The notes: generated by a model not told the origin, from the letters alone. A stretch of 64,000 nucleotides of DNA from Actinophytocola sp036378875 (GCF_036378875.1 NZ_DASUVO010000110.1:11461-75460), one strand, 5' to 3'; counted from the first letter of the stretch, positions 45,879 to 54,752 are shown. Program-made: numbers and translations.

Positions 45879-48761
45879 TCAACTCTCCCCCACCAAGGCA
45901 AGGAATGCGTCTTCGAGCCGGCGCCGGGGCCCGGCCTGTTCCACGGCGACACCGGCTCCGACGAGCTTCGCCAGTGCCTCGGCGCGGGGGAGGCCGTCCA
46001 GGTCCGCGTGTACCTGGTTGCCCTCGATCTCCACGCCCTCGACGCCGTTCACCGAACGCAGCACGGTCGCCGCCTCCTCCGGGCGGTCCACCCGGAACGT
46101 GGCCTCGCCGCCACCGCCGACGATCTCCTCGACCAGGCCAGCCGCGACCAGCTTGCCGTGGTGCATGACCACCACGTGGTCACACGTCTGCTCCACCTCG
46201 GCCAGCAGGTGCGAGGACACCACCACGGTCCGCCCGGTCGCCGCGTACCGCCGCAGCACCGCACGCATCTGGTGGATCTGGGGCGGGTCGAGCCCGTTGG
46301 TCGGTTCGTCGAGTACCAGCAGGTCCGGCAGGCCGAGCATCGCCTGGGCGATCGCGAGCCGCTGCCGCATGCCCTGGCTGTACGTCCGCACCCGCCGGTG
46401 CACCGCGTTGCCGAGGCCCGCGATCTCCAGCGCCTCCGCCACGTGCGCCTTCGACGGCGGCCGGCCGGTAGCCGCCCAGTACAGCTCCAGGTTCGCCTGC
46501 CCGGACAGGTGCGGCAGGAAGCCCGCACCCTCTACGAACGAGCCGATCCGGGACAGCACCGGCGCACCTGAGTACACCTTGTGCCCGAACACCCTGATCG
46601 TGCCGCCGGTCGGCTGGATCAGGCCCATCAGCATCCGCAGCGAGGTGGTCTTGCCGGCGCCGTTCGGGCCGAGCAGCCCCAGCACCTGACCCGCCTCCAC
46701 CCGGAACGACAGGTCGTCGACCGCGGTCACGCCACCCGGGTACTTCTTCGACAGCCCTTCGATCACCAGCGGCACGTCGGTCAGCGACTGGTCGAGGTCG
46801 GTGGCCCGCCGCCGGCGGAGCGCGCCCCACCCGGTCGCGAGCACCACGATGCCGAGCACGACCGCGATGCCGAGCAGCGGTCCGGCGGGGACGCCGCCAC
46901 CCGACCGGGTGCCGGACACGACTGGCGCCTCGACCACCGCGTCCTCCGCGAGCGACACCCGGTACGCCGCGGCCTGGGCCGGCGTGGCGTACGCCTGGTC
47001 GGTGGTGCTGACCACCAGCTCGATCCGGTGGTCGGTCTCGACCGGCCGGACGATGCCCGGCAGCGTCACCATCACGTCGACCGGGCTGCCGTCCGCGGGC
47101 AGTGCCGGGATCCGGAACGGCGACACCGCCGAACCTGGCAGCAGCCGCGTGCCGTCGCCCGAGACGTCGTACAGCTTCGCGAACAGGACCGCGCCCTCCT
47201 GCGCGGGTGGCGCGGCGTTCGGCACCGCGGCGATCCGCAGCCGGACGGTGCTCGCGCCGGCGATCAGCAGCTGGTTGGTCAGCGGGCGGCTGGAGAACCG
47301 CGCCGCCTGGCCGGGCAGGTCGATCGACACCCGGTTGGCCAGCCGCGACGACGAACCGATGATCGCGCCGAGGCCGGGCATGTTGCTGATCGAGGCCGGG
47401 TTGCCGCCGGGCGGGTTGATGATCGTCTGCTCCGGTCCGTAGACCCGCACCTGCCGGCGGTCGGCCGCGTCGTCACCGGCGAGGCCGGGGTAGACGTCCG
47501 AGCTCACCGTCCGCACCGACGGCGCGCCCTGCACCCGCAGCGCGCCCTGCACGTCGTAGGTCAGTCCCTGGCCGGGGTCGCTGCCGCGGCCACGCAGGTG
47601 GAAGTCGAACCAGTCGGCGATCTGCGCACGCAGTCCCGGACCTGGCCGGCCGCCGTCGTGGCCGCCGGTGTACCAGACGACCTTGACCTCGCCGCCCGCC
47701 TCGGCGATCTGCCGGGCGTTCGCGTCGGCCTGGTCGAGGCCGAACAGCGTGTCCTGCTCACCCTGCACCAGCATCGTCGGCTGCGTGATGTTTTCCGTGA
47801 CCGCGACCGGGGACACCGACTTCAGCAGGTCGATCGTCTGCTGGCTGGCCCGCCCGGTGGTCGCCACCTCGGCGTAGGCGAGGCAGAACTCCTCGCGGAA
47901 CTTGCCGCACGGGCTGCCCGTGTTGATGGGCTGCCCGGCGCCCTCGCCATCCTGCGCGCCCTGCGCCGGCGTCTCGTCGGCTGGCGCGGCGCCGCCGCCT
48001 GACGGCACGTCGATGTCGTCGTCCTCGTCACCGGCCTCGACGGCGTCCGCGGTCGGGTCGGAGAGCCCGGCGCCACCAGCCCCGGAGGCGAAGAAGATGC
48101 CAGCCCACGACCGCTTGAACACGCCGTCGGCCGCGAACGCGTTGGCCGCCGGGGTGCTCGGCTCGGTGTCGTCGGTGGTCGCCGAGTTCGGCAGCAGCGC
48201 CTGGCTCAGGTCGTTGTAGGTGATCACCGGTGCGAGCGCGTCGACCCGCTTGTCCGTGCCGGCCAGCAGCAGCGACAGCGAGCCGCCGTAGGAACCGCCG
48301 GTCACGCCGACCTTCGGGTCGTCGGCGCCGTCCTTGGTGACCTCGGGCTGCTCGCCGAGCCAGTCGACGATCGCCGACGCGTCCGCGACCTCGTAGGGGA
48401 TCGAGTTCAGTCCGATCTGCCCCTCGCTGCGCCCGAAACCGCGCGCGGAGTAGGCGACTGCCACGAACCCGCGCTGGGCGAGCTCCCGCGCGTCGCCGTC
48501 CACGCTCCGCTTGGACCCGCCGAACCCGTGCGCGACGATGACCGCCGGCGCCGGGGTCTGTTCCGGCAGGTAGAGGGTGGCGTCGAGCTTGACGGGAGCC
48601 TCGTCGTCCGGGCCCTGGGCGCCGGTCAGCGTCAGCTCGCGAGTCGAGACCTCGGCCGGGTCGTCGCCGCTGTTCAGCCAGACGATCCCGCCAGCCGCGG
48701 CGAGCACGACGACCAGCGCTGTCGCCACGGTGCGTGGTCTAGGACGTGGAATTCTGGGCAC
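45879..48761 (-). CDS. S15/X-Pro-peptidase-like hydrolase fused to an ABC ATPase
   Basis: 960 residues from a GTG. A signal-anchor helix (~10-28) exposes an alpha/beta hydrolase domain of the S15 (X-Pro dipeptidyl-peptidase/CocE) type outside the cell. It has APAVIVAHGFGGSKRSVDGD and the nucleophile Ser near 157 in GVTGGSYGGS, then a jelly-roll-like region to ~600. A second helix (~620-640, LLGIAVVLGIVVLATGWGAL) brings the chain back. The last ~300 residues are a complete ABC ATPase with GPNGAGKTT, QGMRQRLAIAQAM and LLVLDEPTNGLD. The downstream gene is its permease. Such a one-chain link of peptidase and ATPase is unusual. Confidence 0.9.
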   Translation of the reverse strand: MPRIPRPRPRTVATALVVVLAAAGGIVWLNSGDDPAEVSTRELTLTGAQGPDDEAPVKLDATLYLPEQTPAPAVIVAHGFGGSKRSVDGDARELAQRGFVAVAYSARGFGRSEGQIGLNSIPYEVADASAIVDWLGEQPEVTKDGADDPKVGVTGGSYGGSLSLLLAGTDKRVDALAPVITYNDLSQALLPNSATTDDTEPSTPAANAFAADGVFKRSWAGIFFASGAGGAGLSDPTADAVEAGDEDDDIDVPSGGGAAPADETPAQGAQDGEGAGQPINTGSPCGKFREEFCLAYAEVATTGRASQQTIDLLKSVSPVAVTENITQPTMLVQGEQDTLFGLDQADANARQIAEAGGEVKVVWYTGGHDGGRPGPGLRAQIADWFDFHLRGRGSDPGQGLTYDVQGALRVQGAPSVRTVSSDVYPGLAGDDAADRRQVRVYGPEQTIINPPGGNPASISNMPGLGAIIGSSSRLANRVSIDLPGQAARFSSRPLTNQLLIAGASTVRLRIAAVPNAAPPAQEGAVLFAKLYDVSGDGTRLLPGSAVSPFRIPALPADGSPVDVMVTLPGIVRPVETDHRIELVVSTTDQAYATPAQAAAYRVSLAEDAVVEAPVVSGTRSGGGVPAGPLLGIAVVLGIVVLATGWGALRRRRATDLDQSLTDVPLVIEGLSKKYPGGVTAVDDLSFRVEAGQVLGLLGPNGAGKTTSLRMLMGLIQPTGGTIRVFGHKVYSGAPVLSRIGSFVEGAGFLPHLSGQANLELYWAATGRPPSKAHVAEALEIAGLGNAVHRRVRTYSQGMRQRLAIAQAMLGLPDLLVLDEPTNGLDPPQIHQMRAVLRRYAATGRTVVVSSHLLAEVEQTCDHVVVMHHGKLVAAGLVEEIVGGGGEATFRVDRPEEAATVLRSVNGVEGVEIEGNQVHADLDGLPRAEALAKLVGAGVAVEQAGPRRRLEDAFLALVGES

Positions 48762-48889
48762 TCTGAGAAGGTATTGGACGTTTCCTGAGAGTCACTGAGA
48801 AGGTCTTGTCCGCTTCGTCACGTTTGTCTGATGTGACGAAGGACAACACGCGGTCGACTGGTGCTCTCAGGCTTCAACCAGGACAATAG

Positions 48890-48999
48890 TCCCTGGTGGA
48901 GGGGAGTATTCCTTCGCGGCGGCGTCGTCAACACGGACTCGGGTAGCGAGACCCGGCGCCCTCGGCCGGTCGAAAGACTTGCGGAAGAGACCTCCGGTT
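48890..48999 (+). promoter_or_regulatory. yybP-ykoY-type (Mn2+) riboswitch before terC
   Basis: The leader has the features of the yybP-ykoY element: GGGGAGTATTCC (48901-48912), then GCGTCGTCAACACGGAC (922-938 of that kilobase), and CGAGACCCGG plus GAGACCTCCGG at the 3' side. The conserved 5' GGAGG (48898-48902) can pair with CCTCC (48991-48995) to close the aptamer. In other bacteria this class senses Mn2+ and controls TerC or MntP genes. Boundaries are approximate. Confidence 0.82.
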
Positions 49000-49029
49000 T
49001 GGCCGTCGCTGTGCCGTGGAACCGGAGGT
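48990..49029 (+). promoter_or_regulatory. Hairpin hiding the terC ribosome-binding site
   Basis: ACCTCCGGTT (48990-48999) is perfectly complementary to AACCGGAGGT (49020-49029), which contains the GGAGG used by terC. The left strand also forms part of the riboswitch closing stem, so the two pairings exclude each other: aptamer closed means the site is free; aptamer open means the site is hidden. Confidence 0.78.
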
Positions 49030-49036
49030 TCATTGC

Positions 49037-50074
49037 ATGATTGTCCCTGTGTGGGTTTGGCTCGCCACCATCGGCGGTCTCCTGGTTCTACTTGCTGTCG
49101 ACCTAGTGATCGTCGACCGCAAGCCGCACGAGGTCACCGTCGGTGAGGCCGCTCGCTGGGTCACGTTCTACATCGCGTGCGCCGTGGCGTTCGGCATCGG
49201 CATCTGGATCTTTTCCGGTGGGACACGGGCCGGTGAGTTCTTCGCCGGCTACATCACCGAGTACTCCCTCTCGGTGGACAACCTGTTCATCTTCCTGGTG
49301 ATCATGGCGGCCTTCAAGGTCCCCACGATTCACCAGCACAAGGTGCTGCTCGTCGGCATCCTGCTGGCCCTGGTGTTCCGCGGCATCTTCATCGCCGTCG
49401 GCGCCGCGGCCATCTCCCAGTTCAGCTGGGTGTTCTACGTGTTCGGCGCGTTCCTCGTCTACACCGCGATCAAGCTGTCCGGCTCCGGCCTCGGCGGCGA
49501 CCACGACGAGGACTACGAGGAGAACCGCGTCACCAAGTGGGCCAGGAAGCTCTTCCCGGTCACCGACGACTACCACGAGGCGAAGGTCTTCACCAAGATC
49601 GACGGCAAGCGCTTCGCGACGCCGCTGTTCATCGTGATGATCGCCATCGGCTCGGCGGACCTCATGTTCGCGGTCGACTCGATCCCCGCCATCTTCGGTC
49701 TGACCAAGGAAGCGTTCCTGGTCTTCTCCGCCAACGCCTTCGCGCTGATGGGCCTGCGCCAGCTGTACTTCCTGTTGGGTGGCCTGCTCAAGCGGCTCGT
49801 CTACCTGTCGATCGGCCTTGCGGTGATCCTCGGCTTCATCGGCGTGAAGATGGTCCTGGAGGCCCTGCACACCAACACGCTGCCGTTCATCAACGGTGGC
49901 GAGCACCTGAACGTCCCGACGATCGGCATCCCGCTGTCCCTGTCGGTGATCATCGGCGTCCTGGTCATCACCGCGGTGGCGAGCCTGATGAAGACCCGCC
50001 GCGACGACCGCAGGACCGCCGAGGAAGTGGCGTCAGCCGAACCAGCGGAGGACACCGCCGACCAGGCCCGATAA
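49037..50074 (+). CDS. terC: TerC-family membrane protein (Mn2+ export-type)
   Basis: 345 residues with about nine helices. TerC signatures are SVDNLFIFLVIMAAFKVP and LMFAVDSIPAIFGLTKEAF, each with buried acidic residues that could bind metal. Family members are linked to Mn2+ export for exported metalloproteins. The ATG at 49037 is 8 nt after GGAGG; a GTG at 49016 lies before the site and is unlikely. Translation is predicted to be controlled by a yybP-ykoY riboswitch in the leader, which itself supports a manganese role. Confidence 0.93.
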   Translation: MIVPVWVWLATIGGLLVLLAVDLVIVDRKPHEVTVGEAARWVTFYIACAVAFGIGIWIFSGGTRAGEFFAGYITEYSLSVDNLFIFLVIMAAFKVPTIHQHKVLLVGILLALVFRGIFIAVGAAAISQFSWVFYVFGAFLVYTAIKLSGSGLGGDHDEDYEENRVTKWARKLFPVTDDYHEAKVFTKIDGKRFATPLFIVMIAIGSADLMFAVDSIPAIFGLTKEAFLVFSANAFALMGLRQLYFLLGGLLKRLVYLSIGLAVILGFIGVKMVLEALHTNTLPFINGGEHLNVPTIGIPLSLSVIIGVLVITAVASLMKTRRDDRRTAEEVASAEPAEDTADQAR

Positions 50075-50079
50075 GCGGG

Positions 50080-50280
50080 TTACGCCGCCGCCACTTCAAC
50101 CAGGTCGAAACGCGAGTGCAGCTCGGTCCAGGTGGCGTGGTGCCAGCCATCCGATGAGTGGTAGATCCCGTCGTCGCCGGGCACCCAGGTACGTAGATGG
50201 GTGTCCCGGACGGCGGGTTGGTCGGACGGTTCCGAGTTGCTGCCCACCAGCCAGACTCTCGGCCTGTTCCGCTTGCTCAT
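50080..50280 (-). CDS. Short hypothetical protein
   Basis: 66 residues from an ATG preceded by GGGAGAG. The sequence is rich in Trp, Asp and His (TWVPGDDGIYHSSDGWHHAT). No family recognised. It ends 6 bp after the convergent terC stop. Frame use and the ribosome-binding site suggest a real small gene, but its function is unknown. Confidence 0.6.
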   Translation of the reverse strand: MSKRNRPRVWLVGSNSEPSDQPAVRDTHLRTWVPGDDGIYHSSDGWHHATWTELHSRFDLVEVAAA

Positions 50281-50392
50281 GGTGCTCTCCCTATCCTGTG
50301 ATGTGACTCTCACCACGGGAATGGTCCTAACGGTAGGGCCGGGGAAAGGTCCGGTGTATCCGGGAAACCACCGAATTGTGGTAGGGGTACCC

Positions 50393-51046
50393 CTACGTAA
50401 GTACGTAGTTGAGGGAGTCGCAGATCCGGGCCAGCGGGAGGTCCAGGCCCGGATAGTCGAGTGGTACCAACACTTCCGGCGTCAACGGCAGCGCGTCGCC
50501 GGCCGGCGGGTGCCACAGGCACACGGCCGGGTCCCCGGAGTCCATCGACGATCGGTACCACAGCCCGTCGAGGTCGGGGAACGCGTCGCGGATGGTCCTG
50601 GCCCACGCCTGCGTGATGTCCTTGGGGCCGCTGGAGATCTCCTGTGACGCACCGGCACGGGTCGGCCACAGACCGGTGAGGTCCAGCAGTCGCAGCGGCC
50701 GCTGCGGCGCGAACACCGCGAGGTGCGGCCGCCGGGTGGTCCGGTCCACAACGGACGACGCCTGGAACACCTCGGCGATGGACGTCCGCACGGACAGGCC
50801 GAAGTACAGCACGCCGTGCGCGGGCGAGATGCCCAACTTGCCGTTGGGGGACGGCGGCTGCGGGTCGAACCGGGCGTGCGGCAGCGGCCCGGTGTGGCGG
50901 AAGGTGTTCCACCGCTGCTGGTGCGCTCCGGCGGCGACGAACACGCGCACGAGGCGGGTGGAGGTGGGGACGACCAGGATGTCCTCGTGCTCGCGCAGCA
51001 TCTTGCGCAGGATGGCGGCACTCGGGGGCAGGGGGAGTCGGGACAC
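50393..51046 (-). CDS. RES-domain toxin
   Basis: 217 residues from a GTG. The RES-type residues are spread over RLVRVFVAAG (Arg), VLYFGLSVRTSIAEVFQASS (Glu) and later Ser-rich WYRSSMDSGDPAVCLWH. RES toxins of the MbcT/ParT type degrade or transfer NAD+. The gene follows one base after a DUF2384-like antitoxin gene, the usual order antitoxin-toxin, like Rv1990c-Rv1989c. Enzyme activity is inferred from family. Confidence 0.85.
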   Translation of the reverse strand: MSRLPLPPSAAILRKMLREHEDILVVPTSTRLVRVFVAAGAHQQRWNTFRHTGPLPHARFDPQPPSPNGKLGISPAHGVLYFGLSVRTSIAEVFQASSVVDRTTRRPHLAVFAPQRPLRLLDLTGLWPTRAGASQEISSGPKDITQAWARTIRDAFPDLDGLWYRSSMDSGDPAVCLWHPPAGDALPLTPEVLVPLDYPGLDLPLARICDSLNYVLT

Positions 51047-51047
51047 G

Positions 51048-51623
51048 TCAGGCAGGCGTCCCCAGCATGGACATGAGCGACGCGATGCGCTCCGGGGATC
51101 CGCCGGCCAGTAACCAGTCCCTCGGGGCGACGGGCGGATCGCCGAGCGCGGCCTGCGGCCTGGTCATGAACGCAGCCACCACCAGCGCGGGCTGGTCCTC
51201 CGGCACGGCGGCGAGCACGGTCGCGAGCCCGGGTAACACGTCGTCGTCGGTGAACTGCCACACCGGCAGCCGCCAGCCGCCGCGGTCCTTCCAGCCGGCC
51301 AGCTGACCGTCGGAGAGCCGGTGCCTGACACGACTGGTGTCCACTCCGATACGCTCGGCCACACCGGCGACGGTCAGGGCCGTGTCCCGCAGTACCGCCT
51401 GCAGGGCTACGGTCCGCGCCCGCACGTCCCGCTCGCCGGCACGCTGCGGCGACAGGTCCAGGCCGACGGCCGTGAGCGCCTTGCGCTGGTCGGCGCTGAA
51501 GTAGTCGGCGGGCCGCGGGTCGACGGGAGCCAGCCGCCGCGAGGCGTCCTCCACGAGCGACACGAACTCGTCGGTCTCCACGCGCAGCCCGGCACGCGAG
51601 AGTGCGGATCTGAGACCAGACAT
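51048..51623 (-). CDS. Xre/DUF2384-like antitoxin
   Basis: 191 residues. A helix-turn-helix lies around TALTVAGVAERIGVDTSRVR, and the C-terminus has the toxin-binding DUF2384-like pattern (VVAAFMTRPQAALGDPPVAP, then RDWLLAGGSPERI). The N-terminal ~90 residues are an additional helical domain, making it longer than the shortest antitoxins. It is directly followed by the RES toxin gene. By analogy it should repress its own operon and neutralise the toxin. Confidence 0.8.
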   Translation of the reverse strand: MSGLRSALSRAGLRVETDEFVSLVEDASRRLAPVDPRPADYFSADQRKALTAVGLDLSPQRAGERDVRARTVALQAVLRDTALTVAGVAERIGVDTSRVRHRLSDGQLAGWKDRGGWRLPVWQFTDDDVLPGLATVLAAVPEDQPALVVAAFMTRPQAALGDPPVAPRDWLLAGGSPERIASLMSMLGTPA

Positions 51624-51711
51624 ACAGCTCAGGCTAGCACGAGCGTGCGGAGTCGTGCGCTTGGGGCCCGCGTAGGCTGGACCGAAAACTCGCGGCGAAT
51701 TGGGGAGAACC

Positions 51712-51975
51712 GTGGGCAAAGAAGCCGAAGGCACCGGCGTCCAGGCGCTGTACGACAAGATCAACGAACTGGTACGGCAAGGCAACGTCCGCCGGGTGGT
51801 GGTAACGGCACGTGACGGCCGCAAGGTGCTCGACATCCCGATCAACGCGGGCGTGATCGCGGCGTTCATCGCCCCGATGCTGACCGCCGCCGGAGCGGTA
51901 CTGGCCCTCGCCGGCGGCTGGCACATCACGGTGGAGCACACCGAACCAGAGGTGGTCCCGAGCGACCCCGACTAG
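51712..51975 (+). CDS. DUF4342-like small membrane protein
   Basis: 87 residues from a GTG preceded by GGGGAGAA. The pattern LYDKINELVRQGNVRRVVVT followed by GRKVLDIPINAGVIAAFIAP and a final amphipathic strand with ITVEHTEP is that of DUF4342. One helix of ~25 residues likely spans the membrane. Function unknown. The stop overlaps the convergent decarboxylase gene by 4 bp. Confidence 0.75.
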   Translation: MGKEAEGTGVQALYDKINELVRQGNVRRVVVTARDGRKVLDIPINAGVIAAFIAPMLTAAGAVLALAGGWHITVEHTEPEVVPSDPD

Positions 51976-53480
51976 GTGTCCGCATCGACCGACTGCACGG
52001 TGTTGTGCCGATGGGGCTGTGCGGCGCTGAGGCCGTCGGTTTCGGACATGATGATGTCCAGTCCCTCGGCGATGCGGTCGTGGTGGGTGCGGTGGGAGAC
52101 GACGCAGACGCGCAGGGTGTAGCGGCCGTCGACGACGGTGCTGGAGAGCACGATGCGTCGGTGGCGGTTGATCCGTTCCAGTAGCCGGCGGCTCGCCTCG
52201 TCGGCCCGCTCGGCGGCAGCCCGGCTGCCATCGGTGGGTCGGCAGCGGAAGATCACGGTGGACAGGTCCGGACGTTGCGGGACTTCCAGATCCGCGACGC
52301 CGGACAGCGCGTCGTGGACGTGTTCGGCGAGGTCGAGCTTCTCGTCCAGGGCCTCGCGGAAGGCGTCGACTCCGTGCAGGTGCAGGGGAAGCCAGGCCCG
52401 CAGACCCCGAAACTCGTGGGTCAGCTCGGGCCCGAGGTGACCGGAGTCCGGGATGTTCCCGGCCGCCATGTCCTGGAGGTAGCTGCCGGTGCCGACGTGG
52501 GCGGCGTGCAGGTCGGCGATGTCGCGGACCACCAGGGCGCCCGTGCCGAACGGCAGGAACAGGGTCTTGTGCGGGTCGAGGGTGATCGAGTCGGCCTCCT
52601 CGAACCCGGCGAGACGTGCCGCGCCTCGTGCGGTGAGGCGGAAGAAGCCGCCGTAGGCCGCGTCGATGTGGAACCACACGTCTTCGCGGCGGGCCAGGTC
52701 GGCCAGCCGTGTCAGCGGGTCGATGGTGCCGGTGTCGGTGGTGCCGGCGGTAGCCACCAGCAGGAACGGCCGCAGCCCGGCTTGCCGGTCGGCACGGATC
52801 ACCGCCGTGGCGGCGTCGGGGTCCATCCGCAGGTCCGGGGTGTGCGGCACGACGCGTATGTGGGCGGCGCGGATGCCGGCGAGGCGGGCGGCCTTGGCGA
52901 CGGAGTGGTGGGCGAAGGCGGTGGTGTAGACGGTGCCGTCCGCGAGCTCCTCGCCGAGTTTGTTGTGGCGGGCGGCGATCGTCGCGGAGAACGTGGCCAT
53001 CGAGCCACCGCTGGTCAACAGGCCGCCGCCGGCTGGGAGTCCGCACACATCGCGGGCCATCCAGCGGATCACGCTCTCCTCCAGCGCGGCGAAGGCCGGG
53101 GCCACCGAGGCCAGGCCGCCGTAGCGGTTGACGGCACGGTTGTAGAACTCGGCCAGCGCGGCCGAGTACAGACCACTGCCCGGGATGTACGCCAGGTGGC
53201 CGGGCCCGGCGGTCTCCAGAGCGCAGTCGGCGGCCTCGTCGAGGCGCGCGAGCAGAGACCTGAGGTCACCGCCCCGGGCGGGAGGGGGCGCCAGGAAGGA
53301 CTCCACCAGGTCGGTCTCGGCCGATGGGGACAGCGGGCTGGTCGCGGGGCGGTCCGCGAGCTTCTCGGTTCGGTCGACGACGCGGTCCAGGACGAGACGG
53401 CCCATCGCGGTCATCGCGGCGCGGTCCGGCTCCAGAGGAAATTGGTGCACGTGACCAGGATGCGCCACCAACCACGGCAC
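51972..53480 (-). CDS. PLP-dependent group II amino-acid decarboxylase
   Basis: 502 residues if begun at GTG 53480; GTG 53450 and ATG 53414 are alternatives, and none has a good ribosome site. The PLP lysine is Lys305 in LDPHKTLFLPFG, with VATAGTTDTGTIDPL and FHIDAAYGGFFRL upstream. This is the glutamate/aromatic amino-acid decarboxylase superfamily; the true substrate is not clear. It is divergent from an Lrp/AsnC regulator across 75 bp, the usual setup for control by an amino acid. Confidence 0.88.
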   Translation of the reverse strand: MPWLVAHPGHVHQFPLEPDRAAMTAMGRLVLDRVVDRTEKLADRPATSPLSPSAETDLVESFLAPPPARGGDLRSLLARLDEAADCALETAGPGHLAYIPGSGLYSAALAEFYNRAVNRYGGLASVAPAFAALEESVIRWMARDVCGLPAGGGLLTSGGSMATFSATIAARHNKLGEELADGTVYTTAFAHHSVAKAARLAGIRAAHIRVVPHTPDLRMDPDAATAVIRADRQAGLRPFLLVATAGTTDTGTIDPLTRLADLARREDVWFHIDAAYGGFFRLTARGAARLAGFEEADSITLDPHKTLFLPFGTGALVVRDIADLHAAHVGTGSYLQDMAAGNIPDSGHLGPELTHEFRGLRAWLPLHLHGVDAFREALDEKLDLAEHVHDALSGVADLEVPQRPDLSTVIFRCRPTDGSRAAAERADEASRRLLERINRHRRIVLSSTVVDGRYTLRVCVVSHRTHHDRIAEGLDIIMSETDGLSAAQPHRHNTVQSVDADT

Positions 53481-53555
53481 GCGATGGCTTACGCGGTACC
53501 AAGACGGCGCAGCGGTGCACGATTATTCGCCGATCCGGCCGATACGCTGCATTAC

Positions 53556-54044
53556 ATGCCACGCCCCCTGTACGACCGGATCGACCGGGCGATCCTGGAC
53601 CACCTCCAGCGCCACGGACGCACACCCAACATCGACCTCGCCGAGGCCGTACGCCTGTCACCCTCCTCCTGCCTGCGCCGCACCAAGGCACTGGAAAAGG
53701 ACGGGGTCCTGGCCGGCTACCGGGCCGATCTGGACCGCGAACGCCTCGGCCTCGGGTTGACGGTGTTCCTCTCCCTCAAGGTCGAACACTCCCGCACGAC
53801 CTCCCAGGTGGTCGAAGAGGCACTCAAGGCGATCGACCACGTGGTCGCCTGCCACGTGGTCTCCGGCGATGCCGACTTCTTCGTCGAACTCGCCGTGCCG
53901 GACCTGCGCACCTTCGAGAGAGTGCTCACCGACCAGATCCTGACCATCGGCCCCGTCCGCGACGCCCGCAGCACCTTCTGCATCCGCACGGTCATCGACC
54001 GCGGCCCGCTACCGCTCACCTCCTGGCCCACCCCACAGCCGTGA
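53556..54044 (+). CDS. Lrp/AsnC-family regulator
   Basis: 162 residues. The helix-turn-helix is in RIDRAILDHLQRHGRTPNID followed by LAEAVRLSPSSCLRRTKAL. The C-terminal RAM domain (VVACHVVSGDADFFVELAVP) binds amino acids. It begins 75 bp from the divergent decarboxylase and is the probable regulator of that gene. The ATG at 53556 has no clear ribosome site, which suggests a leaderless transcript (GATACGCT lies near). Homologues have the same N-terminus. Confidence 0.9.
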   Translation: MPRPLYDRIDRAILDHLQRHGRTPNIDLAEAVRLSPSSCLRRTKALEKDGVLAGYRADLDRERLGLGLTVFLSLKVEHSRTTSQVVEEALKAIDHVVACHVVSGDADFFVELAVPDLRTFERVLTDQILTIGPVRDARSTFCIRTVIDRGPLPLTSWPTPQP

Positions 54045-54050
54045 CCCGCG

Positions 54051-54098
54051 CGCGTGTCCAACGCTCTGGACCCGCGTGTCCAACGCTCCAGACACGCG
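54051..54098. repeat. Direct repeat and hairpin between convergent genes
   Basis: CGCGTGTCCAACGCTC occurs exactly at 54051-54066 and 54073-54088. In the second unit CGCGTGTC (54073-54080) pairs with GACACGCG (54091-54098). It sits between the stops of the Lrp gene and the kinase-like gene, so it may terminate both transcripts. Confidence 0.7.
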
Positions 54099-54113
54099 AG
54101 TTCGACAAACGCG

Positions 54114-54752
54114 TCAGGTCAGCAGCACCGGATTTGTCAAGTCGGCGTTGTCGATGACCACGGTGGCGCGTTCCCTGGGGTGGCACTCGGCCATGTACAG
54201 CTTCTGGCCGTCGATGTAGCGGCGGTTCTTCGGGGACCTCGGGTCCGGGTTGCCGACGCCGCGTTGCGCCGCGCGCGGGATCGAGATGTCGAACGGGACC
54301 TCCAGCCACACCGAGTAGTCCCAGTACCGGCGCAGCTCGTCGCGGTGGGTGAAGATGCCGTCGAACACGAGGATCGCGTCATCCTGGGCCAGTTCTGGCA
54401 GGCGGCGCACTTCGCGCTCGCGGCGCACGTCGTACACCTCGCGGATGTACTCGCCGTTCCCACCGGGGCTCAGCGGGTCGAGCAGTAACCGGACCATCCG
54501 GCCGTAGTCGAACGAGTCGCGGTAGAAACCCTCCGGCGAGTCGCGGCCACGGCGGTGCCGGGTGCGGGGTGGGTTCAGGAAGCCGTCGGCGGACACCCGG
54601 ATCACGGTGGCGCCGCGGGCGCTCAGTTCCATGCCGAGCGCGTCGGCGAAATGGGTCTTGCCCGCACCGTCCACTCCGTCGACCGCGACTCGGCGGACTC
54701 GGTGGGCCGGCAGCGCGAGCACGGCCTCCGCTACGTGCTGACAGGGACGCAT
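54114..54752 (-). CDS. Uridine kinase-like P-loop protein
   Basis: 212 residues. The P-loop is VDGVDGAGKTHFADAL; the following VIRVSADGFLNPPRTRHRRG and ILVFDGIFTHRDELR give the acceptor and Walker B parts. This fits nucleoside or related small-molecule kinases of the uridine kinase class. The ATG at 54752 gives the family length; an in-frame extension to 54848 runs into the divergent gene. Substrate unknown. It shares an 87-bp region with the divergent beta-propeller gene. Confidence 0.85.
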   Translation of the reverse strand: MRPCQHVAEAVLALPAHRVRRVAVDGVDGAGKTHFADALGMELSARGATVIRVSADGFLNPPRTRHRRGRDSPEGFYRDSFDYGRMVRLLLDPLSPGGNGEYIREVYDVRREREVRRLPELAQDDAILVFDGIFTHRDELRRYWDYSVWLEVPFDISIPRAAQRGVGNPDPRSPKNRRYIDGQKLYMAECHPRERATVVIDNADLTNPVLLT

